Of a DNA stretch of 64,000 nucleotides, positions 18,889 to 26,960 are shown in pieces. Numbering within the stretch: the first letter of the stretch is position 1; each line of letters opens with the position of its first letter. Made by a program: the position numbers and the translations under genes. Source of the stretch: Methanothrix sp. (GTDB lineage: Archaea; Halobacteriota; Methanosarcinia; Methanotrichales; Methanotrichaceae); contig NZ_JASFYM010000007.1 of NCBI RefSeq assembly GCF_030055635.1, positions 1-64,000 of the forward strand, given 5' to 3'. A model generated the notes under the pieces. It saw only the letters and a list, made by a program, of their open reading frames with translations. It made no database searches and was not told the DNA's origin.

Positions 18889-18932
18889 CTCTTTCACCCT
18901 CAAGTGCGGTTCAGCTACGTTGATGATGCACA

Positions 18933-18945
18933 TTGATAAATCTGA
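18933..18945 (-). promoter_or_regulatory. TATA box for the cimA-ilvBHC operon
   Basis: On the minus strand CAGATTTATCAATG lies about 50 bases before the ATG at 18888. A start site near 18912 gives a short leader that still includes the GAGGGTGA ribosome site, which supports translation initiating at that ATG. Confidence 0.5.
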
Positions 18946-19043
18946 CGGTTTAGGTGGTCCCGGATATGGAGGCGCATCGATGGACCCGCTGAGGAACTCT
19001 GAGCCGCGGTTGGAGCCGTCTGAGAAGGCGATCCTCTCAAAAC

Positions 19044-19055
19044 ATAGATATAATG
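19044..19055 (+). promoter_or_regulatory. TATA box for the radical SAM gene
   Basis: ATAGATATAATG ends about 23 bases before the ATG at 19078, which predicts a leaderless or nearly leaderless transcript. It is divergent from the cimA promoter in the same spacer. Confidence 0.5.
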
Positions 19056-19077
19056 AGATCCGCATCTCCCTTACGGG

Positions 19078-19965
19078 ATGCGGTACATCTTCGGGCCTGT
19101 CCTCTCAAGGAGGCTCGGCCTCTCGATGGGCGTGGATCTTCTGCCCCTCAAGACGTGCAGCATGGACTGCTGCTACTGCGAGATAGGCGCCACGACATGT
19201 CTCACAATGAGGAGGGATCGCTACGTCCCTGAGGAGGTTGTTATCAGGGAGATCTCCAGGGTATCAGATATCGATTTTGACTACCTGACTTTCGCGGGAT
19301 CGGGAGAGCCGACGCTGCACTCGGGCCTTGGGGAGATCATACGTGCTGCGAGGAAGCTGATCGACAGGCCGATCGCGGTCATCACGAACAGCAGTCTGTT
19401 CTCCGAAAGGCACGTCAGGGAGGAGGTGGCCCAGGCGGATCTTGTCCTTCCCTCTCTGGATGCGGCAACGCAGGAGACCTTCGAGAGGATCAACAGGCCG
19501 GCTGCAGGGTTGAGGATAGATGATATCATCGAGGGGCTGCGGGCCTTCAGATCAGAGTTCGGAGGAGAGATATGGCTCGAGGTGATGCTTGTCCGGGGCA
19601 TAAACGAGATCGATGCACCGATGATAGCCAGGGCTGCGGAGGAGATCGAGCCGGACAGGATACAGCTCAACACCGTGGTCAGGCCGCCAGCAGAGCCCGT
19701 GCTGCCGCTGAGCAGGGATGAGATGCTCAGGATGCTCCGGATCTTCAAGGGCGCCGAGCTGATACCGGACTGGGACTGGAGGGTTCCGGATGATGCTGAG
19801 GAGAGGATCGCAGAGCTGCTTCACGAGCCCATGACACTGGAGGATCTGCAGAGCGAATCAGGCCTGCGCTACGAGGATGCTGTGAAGTACCTGAAGATAC
19901 TTGAGGATGATGGCAGGATTGCACGCAGCGTCCGCGATGGGAAGATATACTTTCAGAGATGTTAG
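19078..19965 (+). CDS. Radical SAM protein, COG0731-like, with C-terminal winged helix
   Basis: 295 residues. The opening FGPVLSRRLGLSMGVDLLP followed by C27-SMD-C31-CY-C34 matches the COG0731 group, which includes wyosine-related and uncharacterised radical SAM proteins. SGEPTLHSGLGEII, the SAM-binding region, follows near residue 77. The last 65 residues (MTLEDLQSESGLRYEDAVKY) look like a winged helix. The substrate is unknown; wyosine formation is not supported specifically. Confidence 0.8.
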   Translation: MRYIFGPVLSRRLGLSMGVDLLPLKTCSMDCCYCEIGATTCLTMRRDRYVPEEVVIREISRVSDIDFDYLTFAGSGEPTLHSGLGEIIRAARKLIDRPIAVITNSSLFSERHVREEVAQADLVLPSLDAATQETFERINRPAAGLRIDDIIEGLRAFRSEFGGEIWLEVMLVRGINEIDAPMIARAAEEIEPDRIQLNTVVRPPAEPVLPLSRDEMLRMLRIFKGAELIPDWDWRVPDDAEERIAELLHEPMTLEDLQSESGLRYEDAVKYLKILEDDGRIARSVRDGKIYFQRC

Positions 19966-20119
19966 GGATGGAGGTCATGGGCCCGAATCAACGATGGGGG
20001 TGTCGGGAATCCGCATCATCTGGCATGACACAAACCCTCATGTCTGGGGGTCGATTGCTGTTATCTTAACGATAGGTGCTGCTCAAAGTCAAAATGGAAA
20101 ATGAAGGAGGCAGGGTCGA

Positions 20120-20419
20120 TTGATTCATGAGATCATACAGCTGAGCAGGAAGGTTGCAGACGGTTACGTGATAAGTCTTGGATATCTCAAGCTTGTCTGC
20201 GCGGTCACCGACCGTGGGATGGTGGGATGCGGCGCATATGATGTCGGCGCCCTCGATCGGCACGGCTATCCGGCAGCGAGGGTGAGGTCGAGCACCGGCG
20301 GGCTGATAACAACAGTGGATGACCTCCTAAGGGGAGAGGTGTTTGAGGCGAACAGCGCGGCCAGAAGGCTCGGCATAAAGGAGGGCATGTCCGGACGCGA
20401 GGCTCTGGAGCTTCTGTAG
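20120..20419 (+). CDS. DUF1805 family protein (YunC-like)
   Basis: 99 residues of the DUF1805 type: an early VTDRGMVGCGAYDVGALDRHGYPAARV, TVDDLLRGEV, and the C-terminal IKEGMSGREALELL characteristic of the family. It starts with TTG nine bases after GGAGG. No function is known for the family. It stands alone between a radical SAM gene and the convergent cfb cluster. Confidence 0.8.
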   Translation: MIHEIIQLSRKVADGYVISLGYLKLVCAVTDRGMVGCGAYDVGALDRHGYPAARVRSSTGGLITTVDDLLRGEVFEANSAARRLGIKEGMSGREALELL

Positions 20420-20573
20420 CGCATGCTCCGAGAACGCTTAAGGCCCGGTAGATCAGCTCTGAAGGGCGGATCAGCTGTTCAACACGACGAACCATATGAG
20501 CGCATGAAGTGATGTGGCCTGATGGTATCAAACCATGCGCATACAAACCGTACATCCAGATGCGGCTCTGCCT

Positions 20574-21683
20574 TTACAGTATATTTCTCCTCCTTGCGAC
20601 CTCCCTGAGAGTGGCGCCGAACTCCGACTCGACGATTGTGCTGACGCCCATGGTCTTGGGATGGAGATCTATCTCCACAACAACGTGATGATGGCCCATA
20701 TCCCTCAGGGGCCTGACCTGGCGGGGGCCGTTGGTTATCGAGAAGAGCTCCATTCCGCGCAGCGCATCGATCGGTATCGCATGCGGAACGCCTGATATCA
20801 AGGCGAAGTCGTACTTCTCCCCTTCAATCATATCTGCAATGCGCTCTCCCGCCACAGGATATTCATCAAGACCTCCCGTGAGCTCGAACTTCACGCCCTT
20901 CTCCTTCAGAGCATCTGCTATGTTCCTCGCATCCCCTCTCACCTTTGGCAGGCCCACATTGGAGTCGAGGTTCGCAAGCGTTCTTATTTTATCCTCACAG
21001 CCGAGAGCCCTGGCAACCTCTATGAGGGAGAGGTTGATGTCTGCGAACATGTAGGCCGTCTCCTTCTTCGCGTTGAGTATGTTGAGACCCCGTTTGCCGT
21101 CCATGAGAAACTCAAGGAGCCTTGAGGCCACAACGAACTTGACATCCCCCCTCTCCGGCGGCAGGTACTCGCTGCTCGCGGCACCGTAGAGCCGCTCGAT
21201 CTCGGTCGCCTTTTCCAGGAGCCTCTTCTGTCGATTGAGCTCGAGATCATCTATTATGCCGGCATCCCTCGCAGCCTCGAGCGTTATGATCACACCCTTT
21301 GTGTTGTCCCTGTACCCGGCATGGACCTCAGCCTCGATGACAGGAACCTCGATGCTCGCTTCCACCACGGCCTTGTGCAGATCCTCTCCTATGATCATGC
21401 TGCTGCACGTTCCAGCGACAGCTATGATCTTCGGATCGAAGAGCTCCACAGCTCTTCTCAGGAGCCTCACAAGCTGCTCCTGCCCTCCGAAGACGAAGCC
21501 CTTCTCATCGAGGCCTGTGGTCAGAACCCTTACGCCATCCTCCTCCAGGAGCCTCGCGTGCTTGAAGCAGCATCCGCTGGGGCCGTGGAGTATGATCACA
21601 TCCACGCCGAGATCCCGCAGAGTGTAAAGGGCAGCCACTATCGAGCTGGGGCGTGGGTGAATAACCTGAACCTCTGTACTCAT
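20574..21683 (-). CDS. cfbD: Ni-sirohydrochlorin a,c-diamide reductive cyclase, catalytic subunit CfbD
   Basis: 369-residue nitrogenase-like protein that, with the reductase CfbC, reduces and cyclises the F430 precursor. Nitrogenase-type cysteine segments are [16 protein letters not shown] near residue 40 and [12 protein letters not shown] near residue 95. The ATG at 21683 ([14 protein letters not shown]) is preceded by GGTGATATC and lies four bases after the cfbE stop; the open frame continues upstream only through cfbE. The partner cfbC is not in the window. Confidence 0.93.
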   Translation of the reverse strand: MSTEVQVIHPRPSSIVAALYTLRDLGVDVIILHGPSGCCFKHARLLEEDGVRVLTTGLDEKGFVFGGQEQLVRLLRRAVELFDPKIIAVAGTCSSMIIGEDLHKAVVEASIEVPVIEAEVHAGYRDNTKGVIITLEAARDAGIIDDLELNRQKRLLEKATEIERLYGAASSEYLPPERGDVKFVVASRLLEFLMDGKRGLNILNAKKETAYMFADINLSLIEVARALGCEDKIRTLANLDSNVGLPKVRGDARNIADALKEKGVKFELTGGLDEYPVAGERIADMIEGEKYDFALISGVPHAIPIDALRGMELFSITNGPRQVRPLRDMGHHHVVVEIDLHPKTMGVSTIVESEFGATLREVARRRNIL

Positions 21684-21687
21684 GATA

Positions 21688-22893
21688 TCACCTGAAGCAT
21701 TTAACACATAAAACCAAACAATCTCCTGCGGAGGTGTGCCTGCGGGCAACCTCGAGCCCATCCTGGAAGTTGTTCGCCACATACCCCCTGAGCCGCTGTG
21801 CATACGGCTCGAGCCTCCTCCCGACCAGGATGAGCTCATCTATCTCACCCCTTCTGGACTCGATCATCTTCACAAGCGCATCGATATCAAGACCCTCGCA
21901 GACGCTCTCCGCGTCCTCTCCCGCAACGAGACATATGCGACCACCAGAGGCGAGATCGAGCGCTCTCTCGATGCCGGATACCTTCAGCCCCGAGTTCGAG
22001 TTGTCGATGACACTCACACCATCAATCTGATATCTCGACATCCTGCCCTGGAAGCCCCCGAAGCCCTCGAGCGCCTCCAGAGCATCCTGAACATCCACAC
22101 CCATCGAGGTGGCGGCTGCCAGCGCACCTGCGATCCCATCGAAATATGTGGGGTCCAGCGCTTCGTCCAGGAAGAGAGGAAACGATTCTCCCATGATCTC
22201 AACAGATCTCCCGGAGAGCCTCACGTCACCGCCATCGCCAAATGTGATATCAGCGGATAGCTTCGCATCTGTGTTCGCCACTATCCTGGCATTCGTTTTC
22301 GAGAGAGCGAGCATCTGGAGCTTGGCAGTGCTCGCCCACATCGATCCACCTGCTATGAGGTAGTCTCCTGCGAGACTTGTTATCACGCCCACATCAAACG
22401 CTCCGGTGCCGCCGAGCGAGACCTCTGAGACGAGGACATCGGCTCTTTCATGTGATGCAACCTGATGAGCGGCTATGAGATTTCCAGGCGTGATGCTCAT
22501 GCCGGATCTGATGAGCGATCTCCTCCCGCAGTCCCAGAGCTCGATGCCGCTGGTGGTGTGTGAGACCACGCGCATATCATGCGAGAGCATCAGCGCCAGC
22601 AGGAGGGCTGTGGTCGTCTTCCCTCTCGTCCCCGTAATCTCGACAGCCCTGAACTCCCTCTCGCCCAGGATGATCCCCACGGCTCTGTGATGAGATATCA
22701 CCCTCTTTCCGAGCCGCCTGGCATCTGAGAGTGATCTGTTCTGCGGAGAGAGGTGCACAGGGGCCACAACCAGCGAGAACCTCTCCATCTCGTGATTATT
22801 GTGGTAGACCTCGAGCGCCTCTGCATCGATGCCGAGCTCTCCCAGCCTCGCTGCTATGATCCCTGCGCCATGGATCGAGTCGAGGACGGCCAC
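21688..22893 (-). CDS. cfbE: Coenzyme F430 synthetase CfbE (Mur-ligase-like)
   Basis: About 401-residue ATP-dependent ligase that closes the final ring of F430 from seco-F430. The Mur-ligase P-loop is [17 protein letters not shown] near residue 88, and the family C-terminal half ([22 protein letters not shown]) is present. I start it at GTG 22893 ([11 protein letters not shown]), five bases after the cfbA stop; a longer in-frame ATG at 22944 would overlap cfbA by 45 bp. It is the middle gene of cfbA-cfbE-cfbD. Confidence 0.92.
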   Translation of the reverse strand: MAVLDSIHGAGIIAARLGELGIDAEALEVYHNNHEMERFSLVVAPVHLSPQNRSLSDARRLGKRVISHHRAVGIILGEREFRAVEITGTRGKTTTALLLALMLSHDMRVVSHTTSGIELWDCGRRSLIRSGMSITPGNLIAAHQVASHERADVLVSEVSLGGTGAFDVGVITSLAGDYLIAGGSMWASTAKLQMLALSKTNARIVANTDAKLSADITFGDGGDVRLSGRSVEIMGESFPLFLDEALDPTYFDGIAGALAAATSMGVDVQDALEALEGFGGFQGRMSRYQIDGVSVIDNSNSGLKVSGIERALDLASGGRICLVAGEDAESVCEGLDIDALVKMIESRRGEIDELILVGRRLEPYAQRLRGYVANNFQDGLEVARRHTSAGDCLVLCVKCFR

Positions 22894-22898
22894 CGGCC

Positions 22899-23288
22899 CT
22901 AGAAGCTCTCCCGGGCCCTCCGATAGGCGAGATCCGCAATGCATTCATCGACGCCGAGCGGCTCGGCGCATGTCACCTCCACATCCCTGCCATCTATTTT
23001 GACAAAACCAACGCGCTCGCCCTTCGGGATCCCCAGCTCCCTGGGGATGTCCTCCAGGGTGTGCACCCCGGCTGCGAGGAAGAGCGGGATTGCCACGATT
23101 CTCCTCACGTTGGTGCCGGCGAAGCTCATGAGACCCTCAGGTATCTTCGGATCGTTGGCGTTGAGATAAGCAGTTCTCACCGGACCAGGATGCCTTCTTT
23201 TTATCATCCCTGCCAGCTCCTCCACCAGCGCCTTGTTGTAGGGCAACGTGCTGCCGTGCCCGAGCACAAGAAGTCCTATGTCCTCCAT
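22899..23288 (-). CDS. cfbA: Sirohydrochlorin nickel/cobalt chelatase CfbA (CbiX-small)
   Basis: 129-residue small class II chelatase that inserts Ni2+ into sirohydrochlorin for F430 (or Co2+ for cobamides). Metal-binding His residues are in LVLGHGST at the N-terminus and FLAAGVHTLEDIP near residue 76. Its length matches the archaeal single-domain CbiX-S. It starts at ATG 23288; TTG two codons upstream is possible. First gene of the F430 cluster. Confidence 0.94.
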   Translation of the reverse strand: MEDIGLLVLGHGSTLPYNKALVEELAGMIKRRHPGPVRTAYLNANDPKIPEGLMSFAGTNVRRIVAIPLFLAAGVHTLEDIPRELGIPKGERVGFVKIDGRDVEVTCAEPLGVDECIADLAYRRARESF

Positions 23289-23421
23289 CCTCAAAGCTCC
23301 ATTTGTTACTTTTAGCTGTTTCAGTGTTAATGCAGCTCTATCTCATGTGTAATAAATCTACCCCATGGTATTCTACCGAAAAAATTATGGGTTGTGGCGT
23401 TGATACGTGGCTGGCTGAGCT

Positions 23422-23688
23422 ATGGGGGAATTCAGTTCAAGGGTCGCTGAAAGGGCGCTGATGCACCTTAAGGCGATCGAGTGCGCACATGGTTTGACGA
23501 TCACAAACAAGAGCGAGATCGCTTCAGAGATAGCTTCCAGGATCGCTGATGGGAGATCTGTTCTCACGATATGCACATCGCTCAACACATGGGTCGCCAT
23601 GAACAGGATCGGCAAGAGCATTTTCATACCGAGAGATGTGCTGGAGCCGCTCATCGAGCTCGCCGAGATAAGGGAGAGGTGTGCGTGA
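23422..23688 (+). CDS. Small protein of unknown function
   Basis: 88 residues, mixed helical (AERALMHLKAIECAHG, SEIASEIASRIADG) with a short hydrophobic stretch near 45-58. No family recognised. It occupies the gap between the divergent cfbA and the convergent SepCysS gene. No strong ribosome site precedes ATG 23422, so its reality rests on an uninterrupted frame and coding-like codon use. Confidence 0.45.
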   Translation: MGEFSSRVAERALMHLKAIECAHGLTITNKSEIASEIASRIADGRSVLTICTSLNTWVAMNRIGKSIFIPRDVLEPLIELAEIRERCA

Positions 23689-23709
23689 AGATGCACCGCC
23701 TTGCTTGGT

Positions 23710-24897
23710 TTATTCCGCCTGCACCTTTGAGCCCATGTTGACGATATCCTGAAATGCTGAGATCACACGCTCCAGATCCTCCCTCGGGATGAGGTACGTG
23801 CTCAGCTTGAACTGCCTTGTGAGGCCGGGCTTGATCCCGCATATCCCGCGATCCTTGAGCTCATGGTACAGGAAGTAGCGGCCCTTCCTGGCGCTCTTCG
23901 AGATCTCGTAGAGCCTCTCGGATTTGAAGAACATCAGGTCGTGGTTGTGAGGCTTCTCGCCCTGCTGCTCTATTCCCAGATCCTCGAGCTGTGATGAGAA
24001 CCAGCGCGCCTTATCGACCTCCTCCTGCCATCTTCCGATGCGCTCCACGACATGCGGGAAGCTCGCCATCATGGTCAGAAGCCCGGCGCCGCGGACGGTG
24101 CACCCGAGGAGCTCGACCTCCTTGTTCTTCTTGCTCTTCGAGCGCCTGAATATGATATCCGCATACTCCTGCTTCGCGCCCAGGACCCCTATTGGACCTG
24201 AGGATGCCATGGACTTGTGGCCGCTCCCCACGACTATATCAGCGTTGAGATCTCGGGCGCTCACAGGCATCCTTCCTATGGAGTACGCGCCGTTCAGGAG
24301 GAGCGGCACGCCCTCCTCGTGGCATATCTCCGCAACCCTTCTCGCATCCACAAGATTCCCGTAGTTGCCATCGGGGTATGTGAGCACCGCCATGCTCACC
24401 CTGTAACCCTGGTCTGTGACATCCCTTATGGCGCCCCTGTATCCCTCTGGGTTTATGGTGTACTCAGGCTCCCCGCTGTTTTCGACATATGATATCTCGA
24501 GGCCTGCACGCTCTGCCGCGAGAACTGTGGTGTAGTGCGCATTCCCATCTGCCACGATGTAATCGCCTGCGTCGCAGAGTGAATGCATCGCAGCGTACAT
24601 ACCCTCCCTGGCTCCGTGGGTTATGCGCACCTCATCCACATCCAGAAACTGTGGGAGGATCTCATGAACGAACTCCTCCACGGGAGGATTCCTCACCCTG
24701 TCGAGCATACCCTCGCAGAAGTCGCAGACCGAGTAACCATCGCCCCACTCGACGAGAGCCGCCCGTGCCTCCGGGGTGAGAATACCGCCCCTCTGGAGCG
24801 GGTCGAGGTTTATCTCCGAGATGCTCCTCTTCATGCACCTGAACTTATCGAGCTTTGATGTGATACTGGATGGCATCAGAGTTCTGCTCATTTGCAT
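23710..24897 (-). CDS. pscS: O-phospho-L-seryl-tRNA:Cys-tRNA synthase (SepCysS)
   Basis: PLP enzyme converting Sep-tRNA(Cys) to Cys-tRNA(Cys), the tRNA-dependent cysteine route of methanogens. Features are [17 protein letters not shown] near residue 30, VCDFCEG with active-site cysteines near 57, [16 protein letters not shown], and the PLP lysine in [14 protein letters not shown] near 225. About 395 residues from the first Met; starts at Met3 or Met8 are possible. The partner SepRS is not in the window. Confidence 0.93.
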   Translation of the reverse strand: MQMSRTLMPSSITSKLDKFRCMKRSISEINLDPLQRGGILTPEARAALVEWGDGYSVCDFCEGMLDRVRNPPVEEFVHEILPQFLDVDEVRITHGAREGMYAAMHSLCDAGDYIVADGNAHYTTVLAAERAGLEISYVENSGEPEYTINPEGYRGAIRDVTDQGYRVSMAVLTYPDGNYGNLVDARRVAEICHEEGVPLLLNGAYSIGRMPVSARDLNADIVVGSGHKSMASSGPIGVLGAKQEYADIIFRRSKSKKNKEVELLGCTVRGAGLLTMMASFPHVVERIGRWQEEVDKARWFSSQLEDLGIEQQGEKPHNHDLMFFKSERLYEISKSARKGRYFLYHELKDRGICGIKPGLTRQFKLSTYLIPREDLERVISAFQDIVNMGSKVQAE

Positions 24898-24930
24898 TCA
24901 TGATAACTTTTTCCATCTCCTCAATGAAAA

Positions 24931-24970
24931 CACCTCTCCATTAGGATGCTCACCTCTCCATTAGGATGCT
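24931..24970 (+). repeat. Perfect 20-bp tandem duplication
   Basis: CACCTCTCCATTAGGATGCT occurs twice in immediate succession (24931-24950, 24951-24970) in the divergent spacer between SepCysS and the phosphodiesterase gene. Two perfect copies suggest a recent slippage event. It may duplicate a regulatory site. Confidence 0.85.
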
Positions 24971-25023
24971 GAGCGTGCTCCTCTCCAAAAATGGAATATA
25001 CATGTCTCCACCATACTCGATCG

Positions 25024-26013
25024 ATGGCCGCGCTTATAGGGCATCGTGGTGCTCCTGCTCTGGCTCCCGAGAACACGCTGCAGGGGATAAGAGTGGCGCA
25101 TTCATGCGGAGCCGAGATGGTCGAGATGGACGTGCGTCTCTCCTCGGACGGCGTTCTGGTCCTGATGCACGATGAGACCGTCGACAGGACAACAAACGGC
25201 TCAGGCATGGTCGAGGATCTGAGCATCCGGGAGCTCAGGTGCCTGGACGCAGGCGGCGAGCCTGTGCCGACGCTGCGGGAGGCTCTGAGGCTCGTGGAGT
25301 CATTAGGAATCCAGCCGGTCGTTGAGATGAAGGAGGAGGGCCTGGAGGAGCTTGTTCTCGAGGAGCTCGTTGGATATAAAGCCATAGTGACATCGTTTTA
25401 CCACAGAAGTGTGCTTGAGCTCGGCGAGCTTCTCAGGGAGAGGGAGGACGCGGATGGGATAAAAACCGGCATCATAATATCGTCACTGCCTGTTAACCCC
25501 GTGGATTTAGCTCTGGATGCGCATGCAGATGCGATATTCCCAAAGAGGGTGAGCCCGAACATCTTCAAGACCGCACACAGAAAGGGCATACGGGTCTACC
25601 CCTGGACGGTCAACACCCCTGAGAGGGCGGCATGGCTGCTCAGGCTCGGGGCGGATGGTCTTGTAACAGACGATCCATGCGCGATAAGGGATGTGCTGAA
25701 AGCTGCTCCGATGAACACGGGCCGGGAGAACTGCAAGTACTATCCATGCCATCACTTCGAGGGGCAGGACTGCACCCACTGCTTCTGTCCTCTATACCCA
25801 TGCAAGGACCCGGAGCTGGGGAGGTTTGTGAGAACAAAAAGAGGCAAGAGGTTCTGGTCGTGCATCGACTGCGTCCTGGTCCACATACCGGAGATCGCCA
25901 GGTATCTCGAGGAGAATCCGGATGCTGGAACCGAGGATCTGAAGAGCTTTCTTGGGACTACCAGAAGAGCATGCTTCCGCAGAGCCGAGCGTGCTGGCAA
26001 GGGGAGCGGCTGA
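25024..26013 (+). CDS. Glycerophosphodiester phosphodiesterase fused to a Cys-rich small domain
   Basis: About 329 residues. Residues 1-225 are a GDPD TIM barrel: GHRGAPALAPENTLQG, EMDVRLSSDG, MHDETVDRTTNG, then VVEMKEEG and YPWTVNTPERAAWLLRLGADGLVTDDP. The last 100 residues form a separate domain with many Cys (NCKYYPCHHFEGQDCTHCFC, YPCKDP, FWSCIDC), like the archaeal Cys-rich small domain (COG2158/PF04071) of unknown function. ATG 25024 lies about 27 bases after an AATATAC box, suggesting leaderless initiation; an ATG at 24991 is an alternative. No signal peptide, so probably cytoplasmic. Confidence 0.85.
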   Translation: MAALIGHRGAPALAPENTLQGIRVAHSCGAEMVEMDVRLSSDGVLVLMHDETVDRTTNGSGMVEDLSIRELRCLDAGGEPVPTLREALRLVESLGIQPVVEMKEEGLEELVLEELVGYKAIVTSFYHRSVLELGELLREREDADGIKTGIIISSLPVNPVDLALDAHADAIFPKRVSPNIFKTAHRKGIRVYPWTVNTPERAAWLLRLGADGLVTDDPCAIRDVLKAAPMNTGRENCKYYPCHHFEGQDCTHCFCPLYPCKDPELGRFVRTKRGKRFWSCIDCVLVHIPEIARYLEENPDAGTEDLKSFLGTTRRACFRRAERAGKGSG

Positions 26014-26235
26014 TGTGCTGAAGATCCAGCAGCATGTCATGAGCCCGGATAGAGGAATGGCTCTGCATGAATCGACTGCCTCCTGGGTGGATATTTCAGT
26101 GTCTGGAAGGATTGAGCGCTGCGGGCTTCGATTATACGAACAATACGATACACCCGATTCGCGGGCATGGGCCATTCGGGATGCTCATCCGCTCTGAGAT
26201 GGCGCCCTGCGCACTTCGGCGGTCGACGACAGAAA

Positions 26236-26244
26236 GCTTTATCC
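26236..26244 (+). promoter_or_regulatory. TATA box for a small secreted protein gene
   Basis: AAGCTTTATCCG centred about 29 bases before ATG 26270 predicts a leaderless transcript. The 220 bp upstream (26014-26235) contain no credible gene. Confidence 0.5.
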
Positions 26245-26269
26245 GCATTACCGTAGTATCGCGGGAATC

Positions 26270-26683
26270 ATGAGAGAGATCATAGCACTCACAGTTGCTT
26301 TGTTGATGCTGATCCCGGTTATGGGGGTTGATGTGAGCTATCTATCCCCAGAGTCAGAGATCCTGACCACAGAGTCGATGGCAGCATTTCTCAATGACAG
26401 CTGGGCTCCAAGCACATTCATGCCCATAAACGATACAGCGGTATGGCAGGATAAGAACAAGACACTAGCAAACAGCACAGCAAACATCTACAGCGTTCTG
26501 AAGGACAACTGGACGCCAAGCAAGTTCGAGGCTCCGGTGGACTACGCAGTCTGGCAGAACAAGGACAAGCAGCTTCTCGCCGCTGGGTACGCCATCTACG
26601 ATTTCCTCAGAGAGGACTGGACGCCAACGGATCCGGTCCCGATCGTCCAGACCGGGCTCTACAAGCTCCATCAGATGAACTGA
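26270..26683 (+). CDS. Small secreted repeat protein, unknown function
   Basis: 137 residues. Residues 1-19 are a signal peptide (MREIIALTVALLMLIPVMG). The mature part holds about three copies of a 40-residue unit, each with W-A/T-P (DSWAPSTF, DNWTPSKF, EDWTPTDP) followed by an A-V-W-Q/L-Y turn (DTAVWQDKNK, DYAVWQNKDK, QTGLYKLHQ). Several N-x-S/T sequons lie in the first repeat. This suggests a small glycosylated envelope or binding protein. No family recognised. Confidence 0.7.
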   Translation: MREIIALTVALLMLIPVMGVDVSYLSPESEILTTESMAAFLNDSWAPSTFMPINDTAVWQDKNKTLANSTANIYSVLKDNWTPSKFEAPVDYAVWQNKDKQLLAAGYAIYDFLREDWTPTDPVPIVQTGLYKLHQMN

Positions 26684-26685
26684 AG

Positions 26686-26711
26686 GCCGCATTCACATGC
26701 GGCATATTTTT
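26686..26711 (+). terminator. Hairpin terminator
   Basis: GCCGCAT-TCAC-ATGCGGC (26686-26703) followed by TTTTT at 26706-26711, immediately after the stop of the secreted repeat protein. About 250 bp to purL then hold no gene. Confidence 0.7.
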
Positions 26712-26960
26712 GATATTGATCGGCCATGCGTAGCCCGCGGGCTATCCTCTTCCATATTTTGATGTATCCCCCAGCCTGGACGCTGGCTGTGTCGGTGCAT
26801 GCTCCGATGCGCCATCTGTTTTAGATTGGTATCCTGTGCTGCATCTCAGACCAGGGGTTGCAGCTCCCCATACATCTGAACAGCCCCCTGGAATCCATCC
26901 GTGCATCGATATCTTCATAAGCGGCCCTGACCCGAGAGCTCACATCCGAGGTGTGGTCCA

